Positions 8,382 through 17,355 of a DNA stretch of 64,000 bases are shown one piece after another. The position numbers were made by a program, and so were the translations under genes. The first letter of the stretch is position 1; each line of letters starts with the position of its first letter. Below the pieces are notes generated by a model, which was not told the DNA's origin, searched no databases, and worked only from the letters and a program-made list of their open reading frames with translations. The stretch is from Dyadobacter flavalbus (GTDB lineage: Bacteria > Bacteroidota > Bacteroidia > Cytophagales > Spirosomataceae): NCBI RefSeq assembly GCF_006149045.1, contig NZ_VBSN01000027.1:310001-374000 (forward strand), written 5' to 3'.

Positions 8382-10049
8382 TTATGCCAGTTTTTTGTAC
8401 TTGATTCTTTTCGGGGTTGCATCCGTTCCAAGTCTTTTCCGGCGGTTTTCTTCGTATTCCGAAAAGTTGCCTTCAAACCAGTAAACCTGCGAATCGCCTT
8501 CAAATGCCAGTATATGTGTAGCTACGCGGTCCAGAAACCAGCGGTCGTGGGAAATAATGACGGCACATCCGGCAAAGTTTTCCAGACCTTCTTCCAGAGC
8601 ACGTAAGGTATTTATATCCAGATCGTTCGTAGGCTCATCCAGCAAAAGCAGATTGCCGCCTTCTTTCAGCGTCATGGCCAGATGCACACGGTTCCGTTCT
8701 CCGCCCGAAAGCGTTCCTACTTTTTTCTCCTGATCTCCGCCGCCGAAATTAAACCGGCTTACATAAGCCCTTGCGTTGGATTGCTTTCCGCCGATCATGA
8801 TCCAGTCGTTGCCGTCTGCAATGCTTTGGTAAACGGTTTTGACCGGATCTAGGTTGTCGTGTTCCTGATCCACATAGGCAAGTTCGACCGTTTCACCTAC
8901 ATCAAAATGACCCGTAAGTGGTTTGAGCTGTCCGGTTATCAGTTTGAAGAGCGTTGTTTTCCCTGCTCCGTTCGGACCGATAATTCCGACGATGCCGTTG
9001 GGCGGCAAGGCAAAACTCAGATTTTCATACAACAGCCGGTCGCCGAATCCCATGGAAACGTTATGCGCTTCAATAACCTTGCTGCCAAGCCTCGGGCCGG
9101 CCGGGATAAAGATTTCCAGTTTTTCCTCTTTCTCTCTTGCTTCTTCACCCAGAAGCCGCTCGTAAGCACCAAGGCGTGCCTTGGATTTTGCCTGCCTGCC
9201 TTTTGTGCCCATGCGAACCCATTCCAGCTCACGTGCAAGTGTTTTCTGGCGTTTTGATTCGGTTTTTTCTTCTTTTTTCAGGCGTTCCTGTTTCTGTTCC
9301 AGCCATGAAGTATAATTTCCTTTCCACGGAATGCCTTCGCCGCGGTCGAGTTCCAGAATCCAGCCTGCAACGTTATCCAGAAAGTAACGGTCGTGCGTAA
9401 CGGCAATAACGGTTCCTTTGTATTGTCTCAAATGTTCTTCCAGCCAGAGTACCGACTCGGCATCCAGGTGGTTTGTAGGCTCGTCCAGAAGCAGTACGTC
9501 AGGCTGGCGCAAAAGCAGCCGGCACAATGCAACCCTGCGCTTTTCACCGCCCGATAAAGTTGACACCAGCGCATCCGACGGCGGGCAGCGAAGCGCGTCC
9601 ATGGCTACTTCCAGACGGTTGTCCAGGTTCCATGCATCGGCAGAATCCAGTTTTTCCTGCACTTCCCCCTGGCGTTCAAGCAATTTATCAAAGTCAGCAT
9701 CCTCTTCTCCGAATGCTTCGTTTATCTGATCAAATTCTTTTAAAAGATTAACAATTTCCTGAACGCCTTCTTCCACTACTTCCCTTACCGTTTTGGAAGG
9801 ATCCAGCTTCGGTTCCTGTTCCAGCATGCCTACAGAGTAGCCGGGCGAGAATACAACTTCGCCCTGAATATCCTTGTCAATGCCGGCTATAACGCGTAAA
9901 AGTGTAGATTTACCTGAGCCGTTCAAACCTAGAACCCCGATTTTTGCACCATAAAAAAAGGATAAATAAATGTTCTTGATAATATGCCGGTTGGGAGGAA
10001 TGATTTTGTTAACCCCCGACATTGAGAAAATAATGGTTTCGTTACTCAT
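8382..10049 (-). CDS. ettA: Energy-dependent translational throttle protein EttA (ABC-F)
   Basis: ABC-F ATPase that binds the ribosomal E site and gates the start of elongation according to ATP/ADP level. At 555 residues it has the full two-ABC layout: Walker A GLNGSGKST at 41-49, signature LSGGEKRRVAL, Walker B LLLDEPTNHLD, the family linker rich in Lys/Arg/Glu, then a second cassette with GPNGAGKTT, LSGGERNRVHLA and LLLDEPTNDLD. The linker motif MGTKGRQAKSKARL is typical of EttA and helps separate it from other ABC-F proteins. There is no transmembrane domain. It is divergent from the DUF349 gene, with 70 bp between them. Confidence 0.94.
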   Translation of the reverse strand: MSNETIIFSMSGVNKIIPPNRHIIKNIYLSFFYGAKIGVLGLNGSGKSTLLRVIAGIDKDIQGEVVFSPGYSVGMLEQEPKLDPSKTVREVVEEGVQEIVNLLKEFDQINEAFGEEDADFDKLLERQGEVQEKLDSADAWNLDNRLEVAMDALRCPPSDALVSTLSGGEKRRVALCRLLLRQPDVLLLDEPTNHLDAESVLWLEEHLRQYKGTVIAVTHDRYFLDNVAGWILELDRGEGIPWKGNYTSWLEQKQERLKKEEKTESKRQKTLARELEWVRMGTKGRQAKSKARLGAYERLLGEEAREKEEKLEIFIPAGPRLGSKVIEAHNVSMGFGDRLLYENLSFALPPNGIVGIIGPNGAGKTTLFKLITGQLKPLTGHFDVGETVELAYVDQEHDNLDPVKTVYQSIADGNDWIMIGGKQSNARAYVSRFNFGGGDQEKKVGTLSGGERNRVHLAMTLKEGGNLLLLDEPTNDLDINTLRALEEGLENFAGCAVIISHDRWFLDRVATHILAFEGDSQVYWFEGNFSEYEENRRKRLGTDATPKRIKYKKLA

Positions 10050-10119
10050 TTTTTAGTTAATTTGTGCGTAACAAATATCGTTATATATCCCTACACTTAG
10101 CAGATAAAAAATTGAAAGA

Positions 10120-11400
10120 ATGGAAAATGCCACATTGAATGATGAATACGGCTACGTTAAAGACAGCAAGGTATTTTTAAAGGGGTATTTGAATTTCCCC
10201 GACCGGCAAATTGGAGAAGTAAAGAGAACAGAGCAGGAAGCGATCGATTATTTTAAAAATCGCTTTAACATTGTTCTGAACAAAGTGGAACAACTGGAAC
10301 AGGAAATTGATGAGGCGCTTAACAAAGGTTCTTATCTGACCAAGCTGATCCAGCTGCAACGTAAGCTGACCGGCTTTGATGCACTCGGGGATTTTGTCCC
10401 TCTGCTGCGCCGGCTGGAAGAAAAAGAAGAATATCTGAAAGGCTTGATAGAAGTCAATCAGCTGAAAAACCTTGAAATCAAGCGGGCACTGATTGAAGAC
10501 GTGAAAGTGGCGGCAGCCATTCAGGATTATACCGTTGCAACGGACCAGATACAGGAAATAAAAGCAAAATGGATCCGTACGGGCCCGGTCGAAAAGGAAT
10601 ATCAGGAAGAAGTGGAAACTACTTTTCAGCAAATCCTGGACGATTTCTTCCAGCGCCGCCGTGATTATTTCGATGAACAGAACAAAATAAACCAGCATCG
10701 TATCGAAGAATATGAAAAGCTGATCAAAATAACCAAGACGCTGAGCTACTCACGCGATCTGGATGATGCATACCAGAAAGCCAGGGAAATACGCAATGCC
10801 TGGAACAATGTCGGTGAAGTGCCTCCAAAACGTTTCTTCAAGGTAAACAAAGCGTACAGGCATTTTCTGAAACTGTTTTACGATAAGTATAACCTTGCCA
10901 AAGGCATTGAGCCAAAAGTACGTGTAGATCCGCGTATCCTGGAACAGCAGAAACTGCTGCAGCAAGCCGAACATCTTTTGCGGCAGCCTGATATCGTTGA
11001 AGCTTCGCAGGAAGCAAAAGTATTGCTGAGCAAGTGGAAAGAAATCAAGATTCCGTTCAAAATGGCGGACAAGGAACTTGCCGAGCGTTTCCGTATGGTC
11101 TGCGACAAGATTTTTGAACTAAGTTATCTTGCACGCGTCATCAGCAGAAAATATCCGGCATTTGAACTGAAAAGCCCGGAAGAGCAGCTCAGAACAAAAT
11201 ACCGCGAACTGGAATGGCTGGCCAAACGTGAAAAAAGCGATCTGGAATTTGCCATCCTTGAATTTGACCGGACAGCAACCGGCGATCCGGAACAGGACAA
11301 ACAAGCCGCCGGAAGGATCAATATCCAGAAACGCAAAGTCCAGATGAAAGAAAAAATCCTGTCCGAATTTGAACGAAAACTGAAAACGATTACGGGATAA
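10120..11400 (+). CDS. DUF349 domain-containing coiled-coil protein
   Basis: A 426-residue, highly charged and mostly helical protein with repeated DUF349 units. The units are recognisable by the Trp-containing motif IKAKWIRTGPVEKEYQEE around residues 148-165 and by later copies such as EIRNAWNNVGEVPPK and LLSKWKEI. No signal peptide or membrane helix is present, so it is cytoplasmic. DUF349 proteins are widespread in Bacteroidota without an established biochemical role. It is transcribed away from ettA and convergent with the LacI gene, whose stop codon lies 4 bp beyond its own. The coding call is certain; the function is not known. Confidence 0.88.
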   Translation: MENATLNDEYGYVKDSKVFLKGYLNFPDRQIGEVKRTEQEAIDYFKNRFNIVLNKVEQLEQEIDEALNKGSYLTKLIQLQRKLTGFDALGDFVPLLRRLEEKEEYLKGLIEVNQLKNLEIKRALIEDVKVAAAIQDYTVATDQIQEIKAKWIRTGPVEKEYQEEVETTFQQILDDFFQRRRDYFDEQNKINQHRIEEYEKLIKITKTLSYSRDLDDAYQKAREIRNAWNNVGEVPPKRFFKVNKAYRHFLKLFYDKYNLAKGIEPKVRVDPRILEQQKLLQQAEHLLRQPDIVEASQEAKVLLSKWKEIKIPFKMADKELAERFRMVCDKIFELSYLARVISRKYPAFELKSPEEQLRTKYRELEWLAKREKSDLEFAILEFDRTATGDPEQDKQAAGRINIQKRKVQMKEKILSEFERKLKTITG

Positions 11401-11403
11401 CGC

Positions 11404-12435
11404 TCATAAGTTAATTTCTTTTAAAGAGGATTTGTTGATAACAAGATTAGACTGAAGTACCCTGGTTTCGAATGCAGCCGGGGTACTTTTGCTTTCAATC
11501 AGATCCAGCAAAAGGGAAGTAGCCTGCTGCCCCATTTCAAAAGACGGCTGCGTAACAGAGCTTACCGGAGGATCAAGCAGTGAGGACATGGCCAGGTCAC
11601 AGAAACCCACCACGGCAACATCGTCGGGCATGCGGTAGCCCAGCTGGCGCAATGCCCAGTGGATGCCCATTGTAATCCGGTCGCTGGCCCCGAAAATCGC
11701 ATCCGGCCTTTCGCGCAGCGCCATCAACTGATACGTCCGTTCCGTGCCGCCTGCCTGCGTAATTTCACTGTGCAAAACCCATTCTTCCTGAAATGCAATG
11801 CCGTATTTTTTAAGCGCATCCTTGTAGCCTTCCAGCCTGAAACGCGTGATGGAAACCGGCTTGGGCCCGGCAATGTGCGCAATGCGTCGGCAGCCTCTTT
11901 CAATAAGGTGGCTGGTTGCCTCAAAAGCACCTTTGTAATCATCTACCCGGACTTTATGCGTTTGCATGGCTTCACTTACGCGGTCAAAAAATACCACCGG
12001 AATTCCCTGCTCCTGCAATTGCACAAAATGATCAATGTTCTCGGACTGGCTGGAAATGGCCACTACCAGTCCGTCCACCCGGCGGGACGCAATGTGCCGC
12101 GATGCTGCAAGTTCCCTTTCCAGCAACTCGTGACTCTGATAAATCATTGTATGATAGCCGCGACTGTATGCAATATCTTCCACGCCTCCGATTGCAGAGG
12201 AATAAAAACGGTTTGCAATATCCGGCACGATGACGCCAATGGTCTGCGTGCGGTTTTTAAGCAGACTGATGGCAATCGGGTTCGGGTAATAATGAAGTTT
12301 TTCTGCCAGCTCGATCACCTTCTTTTTGGTGTCTTCACTGATTTCACTGCTGTCCCGGAGCGCGCGCGAGACCGTGGATTTACTGACATGGAGCTGCTTT
12401 GCAATTTCTTTGATTGTAACGGAAACTTTTTTCAT
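11404..12435 (-). CDS. LacI-family transcriptional regulator
   Basis: A 343-residue sugar-responsive repressor. Residues 1-60 form the LacI helix-turn-helix and hinge (VTIKEIAKQLHVSKSTVSRALRD; then YYPNPIAISLLKN). Residues 62-340 form the periplasmic-binding-protein-like effector domain (IGVIVPDIANRFYSSAIGGVE; DAIFGASDRITMGI). It is divergent from a sigma factor gene and upstream of uxuA-uxaC-kdgK-kdgA, so a hexuronate or KDG is the most likely effector; this is inference from position. Three inverted-repeat sites at 12489-12572 in front of the gene suggest autoregulation. The gene is convergent with the DUF349 gene, with almost no gap. Confidence 0.93.
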   Translation of the reverse strand: MKKVSVTIKEIAKQLHVSKSTVSRALRDSSEISEDTKKKVIELAEKLHYYPNPIAISLLKNRTQTIGVIVPDIANRFYSSAIGGVEDIAYSRGYHTMIYQSHELLERELAASRHIASRRVDGLVVAISSQSENIDHFVQLQEQGIPVVFFDRVSEAMQTHKVRVDDYKGAFEATSHLIERGCRRIAHIAGPKPVSITRFRLEGYKDALKKYGIAFQEEWVLHSEITQAGGTERTYQLMALRERPDAIFGASDRITMGIHWALRQLGYRMPDDVAVVGFCDLAMSSLLDPPVSSVTQPSFEMGQQATSLLLDLIESKSTPAAFETRVLQSNLVINKSSLKEINL

Positions 12436-12488
12436 CTGCTGTTATTGGAATATTGCAAATTTGACTTTTTACTTAAAAAAACGAAACC

Positions 12489-12572
12489 GGAACTGTTGTT
12501 GCACCAATTACTTTACAATCTCCGATGTTCCGGGAAAAATTGCAAAACGGGAACGGTTCCGGGAACGGTTGC
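12489..12572. promoter_or_regulatory. Cluster of three LacI-type operator candidates
   Basis: Three related 11-mers occur in the divergent lacI/sigma region: GGAACTGTTGT at 12489-12499, GGAACGGTTCC at 12550-12560 (a perfect inverted repeat about its centre base) and GGAACGGTTGC at 12562-12572. The last two are spaced 12 bp start to start, about one helical turn. Their symmetry and the AAC-N-GTT core resemble operators of LacI-family proteins. They lie 54-137 bp ahead of the lacI start. Confidence 0.55.
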
Positions 12573-12616
12573 GTAAATTTATAGCTTTTTTTCAAGATTA
12601 ATTTTTGCGAATCAAC

Positions 12617-12639
12617 GAATCTATGTTTAAACTAGATTC
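12617..12639. promoter_or_regulatory. Interrupted palindrome upstream of the sigma gene
   Basis: GAATCTA (12617-12623) and TAGATTC (12633-12639) are exact inverted repeats that enclose the 8-bp palindrome GTTTAAAC (12625-12632) with a one-base offset. It lies 77 bp before the sigma factor start. It may be an operator or an mRNA leader hairpin; nothing in the sequence decides between them. Confidence 0.35.
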
Positions 12640-12715
12640 CATATGGACGCAATTACTCCTGCTTTCACCACTACATTTCCAGGAAATTTTCTATAATTAA
12701 CTCATCCCAATCTTA

Positions 12716-13327
12716 ATGGAAGCAACATCTTTTACCAGCTCATTGCCGCCTGTTTATACACAGAAAAACATCATGGAAATTTTGTTTGGCAAGGTCGTAA
12801 CATCCGGGGATTACAATGCTTTTCGGGAGTTGTTTACCAATCATTACAGATCGCTTTGTAATTATGCCATGCGCGTTGTAGTCAGCCGTGAAATTGCGGA
12901 AGAAGTTGTTTCGGATGTATTTGTAAAACTCTGGAAAAATCGGGAGCAGATTGAAGTTCATACCTCTTTCCAGGCTTACATTTACAGGGCCGTACGCAAT
13001 CAGGCGCTGGATTACCTGAAGCTTCGGATTCACCGGCAGCATGAGCGCGAATCGCTGGATTCGGTACAATGGAACACCATGCATGCAGATCATTTTTCAC
13101 CTGTTGACGAACTTTCGTTCAACGAGTTTTTTGATCACGTGGAAGGCTGCATTCAGGCTTTGCCGCGGCAGTGCCAGATTATTTTCAGGCTGAGCCGGGA
13201 AGAAGGGCTTCGTTACCGTGATATTGCAGAAAAACTGGAAATTTCGGTCAAAACAGTAGAAACGCAAATGAGCCGGGCCCTGAAAGTACTGCGTGAACGC
13301 GTTCCGGAACACAGGCTGGTGGCGTAG
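12716..13327 (+). CDS. ECF-type RNA polymerase sigma factor (Bacteroidota expansion family)
   Basis: A 203-residue sigma-70 family factor with region 2 (about residues 35-105: AFRELFTNHYRSLCNYAMRV; AEEVVSDVFVKLWKNR) and region 4 (about 140-195: LPRQCQIIFRLSREEGLRYRDIAEKLEISVKTVETQMSRA, quoted in part). It resembles the group that usually partners a FecR-like anti-sigma and a SusC/SusD pair. Here no FecR or Sus gene follows; the next genes degrade hexuronates. It may therefore be an orphan factor or act on a distant locus. It is divergent from lacI and shares the operator-rich intergenic region. A second ATG at 12773 could also serve as start. Confidence 0.9.
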   Translation: MEATSFTSSLPPVYTQKNIMEILFGKVVTSGDYNAFRELFTNHYRSLCNYAMRVVVSREIAEEVVSDVFVKLWKNREQIEVHTSFQAYIYRAVRNQALDYLKLRIHRQHERESLDSVQWNTMHADHFSPVDELSFNEFFDHVEGCIQALPRQCQIIFRLSREEGLRYRDIAEKLEISVKTVETQMSRALKVLRERVPEHRLVA

Positions 13328-13496
13328 AGCTGTTGGCTGTTGGCTGTTAGCTATTGGCTACTCGCAGCTAATTATTAGCTCTTAACTGACTTCTAACTAT
13401 AAAATTTATAAATTAATAATTCTGATATAAAGGCGATTGCCAAAAGCTAGCGGCTAAAAGCTAACAGCTAGTCGCTAACAGCTAATCGCTAAAAGC
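13328..13496. repeat. Two inverted blocks of degenerate heptanucleotide repeats
   Basis: From the sigma stop to just before uxuA, the DNA is two arrays of 7-bp units facing each other. The left array (13328-13390) reads as about nine units such as AGCTGTT, GGCTGTT, AGCTATT. The right array (about 13431-13496) contains the same unit on the opposite strand (GCTAACA, GCTAAAA, GCTAATC). About 40 bp of AT-rich DNA separate them. A transcript could fold the arrays into a long imperfect hairpin. The block may belong to a dispersed short-tandem-repeat family, act as terminator or attenuator between the sigma gene and uxuA, or stabilise mRNA. Confidence 0.7.
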
Positions 13497-13502
13497 AAAA
13501 AT

Positions 13503-14693
13503 ATGGCATTAGAACAAACATGGCGCTGGTTCGGGCCGAATGATCCCGTTTCATTGCAAGATATCCGTCAGGCCGGCGCAACAGGAATAGTAACGGCACT
13601 GCATCACATTCCCAATGGAGAAATCTGGGAAAAAACAGAAATCCTGACGCGCAAAGCCCTTATTGAGCAGGCCGGACTTACATGGTCCGTAGTGGAAAGC
13701 GTTCCGGTTCATGAAGCCATTAAAACAAGAACCGGAGATTGTGAAACTTACATTCTGAATTATCAGCAGACATTGCGCAATCTGGGTGAATGCGGCATAG
13801 ATACGGTTTGCTACAACTTTATGCCCGTGCTCGACTGGACCAGAACAGACCTTGACGCGCCCATGAAAGACGGCTCCACAGGTTTAAGATTTGATGCCGC
13901 GCAGTTTGCAGCGTTTGATCTGTATATTCTGAAAAGGTCTGAAGCCGAGCATTTGTATACTTCCGAGCAGAAGCAAAAAGCGAAAAGCTGGCTGAATAAC
14001 GCAACGGAGGAAAATGTCAATAAGCTTGTCAGAAACATCATTGCCGGACTGCCGGGCTCGGAAGAAAGTTTTACAATTGAGGAATTTAGAAAAGTGCTGG
14101 ATACCTACCGGAATGTAGGCGATCTGGAACTGCGTACGCATTTGTACCAGTTTATTCAGGCCATTGCGCCGGTGGCTGCAGAAGCCGGTATCCGTCTGGC
14201 CATTCACCCGGATGATCCTCCGTATGCGATACTGGGGCTTCCGCGTGTCGTGAGTACTGAAAATGATGCCATGCTTTTACTCGAAGCTTTTGACCATACT
14301 GCAAATGGTATATGTTTCTGCACAGGATCTTACGGCGTACGTCCGGATAATGACCTGAGCGGAATGGTTGACCGGCTCGGAAACCGCATTCATTTCATTC
14401 ATTTACGCGCAACAAAGAGAGAACACGACGGAAGTTTTTATGAAGCCGATCATCTGGACGGCGACGTGGATATGTACAGCGTGATGAAAGCATTACTGGC
14501 GGAGCAAAAGAAGAGAGCAGCCGAAGGAAGGGCCGATCTGAGGATGCCTTTCCGGCCCGATCACGGGCACCGCATGCTCGATGACCTTTCTGCAACCAAA
14601 ATAACAAACCCCGGCTATACTGCGATCGGGCGGCTGCGCGGCCTTGCGGAATTGCGCGGTCTGGAATATGCAATAGAAAGAAGCGGGTTATAA
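13503..14693 (+). CDS. uxuA: Mannonate dehydratase
   Basis: UxuA removes water from D-mannonate to give 2-keto-3-deoxygluconate (KDG) in glucuronate breakdown. The 396-residue protein opens with the family signature [20 protein letters not shown] and [13 protein letters not shown]. It has the metal-site segment [20 protein letters not shown], where His and Asp residues bind the cation, and it ends in the [13 protein letters not shown] motif typical of UxuA. Length is normal. It is followed after 24 bp by uxaC, so the two are cotranscribed. The heptad-repeat block ends 6 bp before its ATG. Confidence 0.95.
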   Translation: MALEQTWRWFGPNDPVSLQDIRQAGATGIVTALHHIPNGEIWEKTEILTRKALIEQAGLTWSVVESVPVHEAIKTRTGDCETYILNYQQTLRNLGECGIDTVCYNFMPVLDWTRTDLDAPMKDGSTGLRFDAAQFAAFDLYILKRSEAEHLYTSEQKQKAKSWLNNATEENVNKLVRNIIAGLPGSEESFTIEEFRKVLDTYRNVGDLELRTHLYQFIQAIAPVAAEAGIRLAIHPDDPPYAILGLPRVVSTENDAMLLLEAFDHTANGICFCTGSYGVRPDNDLSGMVDRLGNRIHFIHLRATKREHDGSFYEADHLDGDVDMYSVMKALLAEQKKRAAEGRADLRMPFRPDHGHRMLDDLSATKITNPGYTAIGRLRGLAELRGLEYAIERSGL

Positions 14694-14717
14694 ACATCAA
14701 ATCAATTGTGATTCAGC

Positions 14718-16148
14718 ATGATGGAAACGACAGGCACAGCCGTACAAAAGACCTTTATTACAGACGATTTTCTGCTGCGTTCGGAAACGGCGCGTACGCT
14801 TTATCATGATTTTGCAAAGGAAATGCCGATCATTGATTACCACTGTCATCTTCCGCCGGACCAGATCGCCGAAAACAGGCAATTTGAGAACCTGACGCAA
14901 ATCTGGCTTTACGGCGATCATTACAAATGGCGTGCAATGCGGGCCAATGGCGTAAATGAAAGGTATTGTACCGGAAATGCAAGCGACTGGGAAAAGTTTG
15001 AACAATGGGCTGCAACAGTGCCGTACACGATGCGCAACCCGCTGTATCACTGGACGCATCTTGAATTGCTGCGTTACTTTGGCATTGATATTCTGTTAAA
15101 TAAAGATACAGCTAGAGAAATTTATGACGAATGTTCGGCCAAACTGAAACAGCCTGATTACTGCGTACAAAGCCTGCTGGACAAGATGAACGTGAAAGTT
15201 GTGTGTACGACGGACGACCCGACGGATTCGCTTGCATATCATCAGCAGATCAGCGGCAGCGGTTTCAACATCAAAGTGCTTCCTACTTTCAGGCCGGACA
15301 AAGCCATGCTGCTGATTGATTCACCGGATGCATTTCGGGAATATATCGCAAAGCTGGAAAACGCTGCCGGAACCGGGAAAATTGATTCTTACGAAAGTCT
15401 GCTGAATGCCTTGCGTAACCGACATGATTTTTTTGCTTCGTTGGGCGGCAAGCTTTCCGATCACGGTCTGAACCATATTTATGCAGATTTTGATGAAGAA
15501 GCGGCGAAGCAGGCCTTTCATTCAGCTGTAAATGGCGGGTTGCCGACCGAAGCGCAGCGGAACGCGTTCAAGTCTGTTTTGCTTTATGATCTTGCCAAAC
15601 TGGATCATGAAAAATCATGGACACAGCAATTTCACCTCGGCGCACTCCGGAACAACAATTCGCGCATGCTCCGGGAACTGGGCCCGGATACAGGCTGGGA
15701 TTCCATCGGCGATTACAGCCAGGCGGAGGCGTTGTCCGCATTTCTGAACAAACTGGATTCTACGGATCAGCTTGCCAAAACCATACTTTACAATCTTAAT
15801 CCGGCCGATAATGAAGTAATTGCCACGATGACCGGAAATTACAATGACGGAACTGTTGCCGGAAAAATGCAGTTTGGCTCCGGCTGGTGGTTTCTGGACC
15901 AGAAAGACGGCATGGAGCGCCAGATCAATGCACTTTCCAACATGGGTTTGTTAAGCCGCTTTGTAGGAATGCTTACGGATTCGCGCAGCTTTTTATCTTA
16001 CCCACGCCATGAGTATTTCCGTCGCATTCTTTGTAACCTCATCGGAAATGACGTTGAAAACGGCGAGTTGCCCAACGACATTCCGTGGCTCGGAAAGCTT
16101 GTCCAGGATATTTGCTATCATAATGCGCGCAATTACTTTGGATTCTGA
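14718..16148 (+). CDS. uxaC: Glucuronate/galacturonate isomerase
   Basis: Uronate isomerase converts D-glucuronate to D-fructuronate and D-galacturonate to D-tagaturonate, the entry step of hexuronate breakdown. The 476-residue protein is a member of the amidohydrolase superfamily. Its metal motif HxH is in PIIDYHCHLPP (His42, His44), the substrate-site segment VVCTTDDPTDSL follows near residue 165, and HLGALRNNNSR is present near residue 307. Length matches the family. It is the second gene of the uxuA-uxaC pair and is closed by a strong terminator at 16178-16212. It can serve both hexuronates, so by itself it does not tell which one is used. Confidence 0.95.
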   Translation: MMETTGTAVQKTFITDDFLLRSETARTLYHDFAKEMPIIDYHCHLPPDQIAENRQFENLTQIWLYGDHYKWRAMRANGVNERYCTGNASDWEKFEQWAATVPYTMRNPLYHWTHLELLRYFGIDILLNKDTAREIYDECSAKLKQPDYCVQSLLDKMNVKVVCTTDDPTDSLAYHQQISGSGFNIKVLPTFRPDKAMLLIDSPDAFREYIAKLENAAGTGKIDSYESLLNALRNRHDFFASLGGKLSDHGLNHIYADFDEEAAKQAFHSAVNGGLPTEAQRNAFKSVLLYDLAKLDHEKSWTQQFHLGALRNNNSRMLRELGPDTGWDSIGDYSQAEALSAFLNKLDSTDQLAKTILYNLNPADNEVIATMTGNYNDGTVAGKMQFGSGWWFLDQKDGMERQINALSNMGLLSRFVGMLTDSRSFLSYPRHEYFRRILCNLIGNDVENGELPNDIPWLGKLVQDICYHNARNYFGF

Positions 16149-16177
16149 AAGCGGTTTTTTGCTTTAAAAAACTTTAT

Positions 16178-16212
16178 AAAAATAGCCCTGATGAATAATG
16201 AGGGCTATTTTT
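16178..16212 (+). terminator. Intrinsic terminator after uxaC
   Basis: A perfect 12-bp stem (AAAAATAGCCCT at 16178-16189 with AGGGCTATTTTT at 16201-16212) and an 11-nt loop, with the T run built into the 3' arm, 29 bp beyond the uxaC stop. It should end the uxuA-uxaC transcript ahead of the kinase gene and, being symmetric, may work both ways. Confidence 0.8.
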
Positions 16213-16296
16213 GATATAAAACGTTTACTTTTACAATTATTCAATTTTTCAGGTTACGGGTCAAATTTCTAATCTGCCCGGCCAATAGTTCAGGAT

Positions 16297-17292
16297 ATGG
16301 CTCAGATCGTTTCTTTTGGAGAAGTCCTTATGCGGCTTTCCACCCCTGGTTTTTCCCGCTTCGAGCAAGCACGCCAGCTTAATGTTACGTATGCCGGCGG
16401 TGAGGCAAATGTTTCCACGGCACTCGCTTACTGGGGGCATCATACGGCGCACGTCACGCGTTTCCCGGATTCTCCGATTGGCCGGGCGGCTGCGCAGTAT
16501 CTTCATTTTCATGGTGTTGACATTTCGCATATTATTTATGGCGGGCCCAGAATGGCCGTTTATTTTCTGGAAACCGGCGCTGCCATGCGCGGAAGCCAGA
16601 TTGTATACGACCGTGCCAATTCTTCACTGGCCGAAATTGACCCGAAGGAAATTGACTGGGATTCGATTTTGAAAGATGCCAAATGGTTTCACTGGGCCGG
16701 CATCACGCCTGCATTGTCGCAGGGAGCTGCCGACGCGCTTCTGGACGGGATCAAAGTAGCAAGAAAGTACGGGATAACAGTTTCTGGTGATATTTTTTAC
16801 CGGGCCAATTTGTGGAAATACGGAAAAAAACCATCCGAAATTTTGCCTGAACTTACCGCCGGAACGGATATTGTGATCGCGAACGGTGAAAATATAAAAG
16901 AGATATTCGGCATCGAAGGAAACGATTTTGTTGAATCCAGCGTCAATTTACAAAAGGCTTATCCGCAGGTCAGTAGGGTTGTGGACACAAAAAGAACGTC
17001 TTTGAGCGCTTCGCACAACCTTTTACGCGCTTATATGTGGAACGGAACCGAACTGCTGGAAACCGCAGACATTGAAATCAATCCGATTATCGACAGGGTA
17101 GGCGGCGGGGATGCTTTCATTGCCGGTCTTATTCACGGCCTTATTTCTTTTGATGATCAGCAGAAAGCACTGGAATTCGGCGTTGCGGCTTCTGCATTGA
17201 AACATACGATTGAAGGTGACGCGCTGATCTCGACCGTTGCGGAAGTGGAAGCAATCCGACAAGGCGAAACTTCCGGAAGAATACGGCGGTAA
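16297..17292 (+). CDS. kdgK: 2-dehydro-3-deoxygluconokinase, PfkB family
   Basis: KDG kinase phosphorylates 2-keto-3-deoxygluconate to KDPG, the step after UxuA. The 331-residue ribokinase-like protein has the N-terminal substrate segment YAGGEANVSTALAYWG near residues 31-46 and the C-terminal PfkB signature VGGGDAFIAGL with the catalytic-base Asp272. The position directly between uxaC and the KDPG aldolase strongly favours KDG as substrate over other sugars used by PfkB kinases. It starts after the uxaC terminator, so it probably has its own promoter in 16213-16296, though no clear match was seen there. The aldolase gene begins 63 bp downstream. Confidence 0.92.
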   Translation: MAQIVSFGEVLMRLSTPGFSRFEQARQLNVTYAGGEANVSTALAYWGHHTAHVTRFPDSPIGRAAAQYLHFHGVDISHIIYGGPRMAVYFLETGAAMRGSQIVYDRANSSLAEIDPKEIDWDSILKDAKWFHWAGITPALSQGAADALLDGIKVARKYGITVSGDIFYRANLWKYGKKPSEILPELTAGTDIVIANGENIKEIFGIEGNDFVESSVNLQKAYPQVSRVVDTKRTSLSASHNLLRAYMWNGTELLETADIEINPIIDRVGGGDAFIAGLIHGLISFDDQQKALEFGVAASALKHTIEGDALISTVAEVEAIRQGETSGRIRR

Positions 17293-17355
17293 TTCGTTAT
17301 AAGTCAGGAAAAGAGAAAGAAATTAACCTAAACATAAAATTAACAGCAAGTAATC

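Noticed and set aside
11659-12576. 305-codon plus-strand frame opposite the LacI gene
   Set aside because: Antisense to the LacI effector domain and running through the operator region; no recognisable protein features.
13328-13496. A CRISPR array
   Set aside because: The unit is 7 bp, degenerate and without unique spacers, and no cas gene is nearby.
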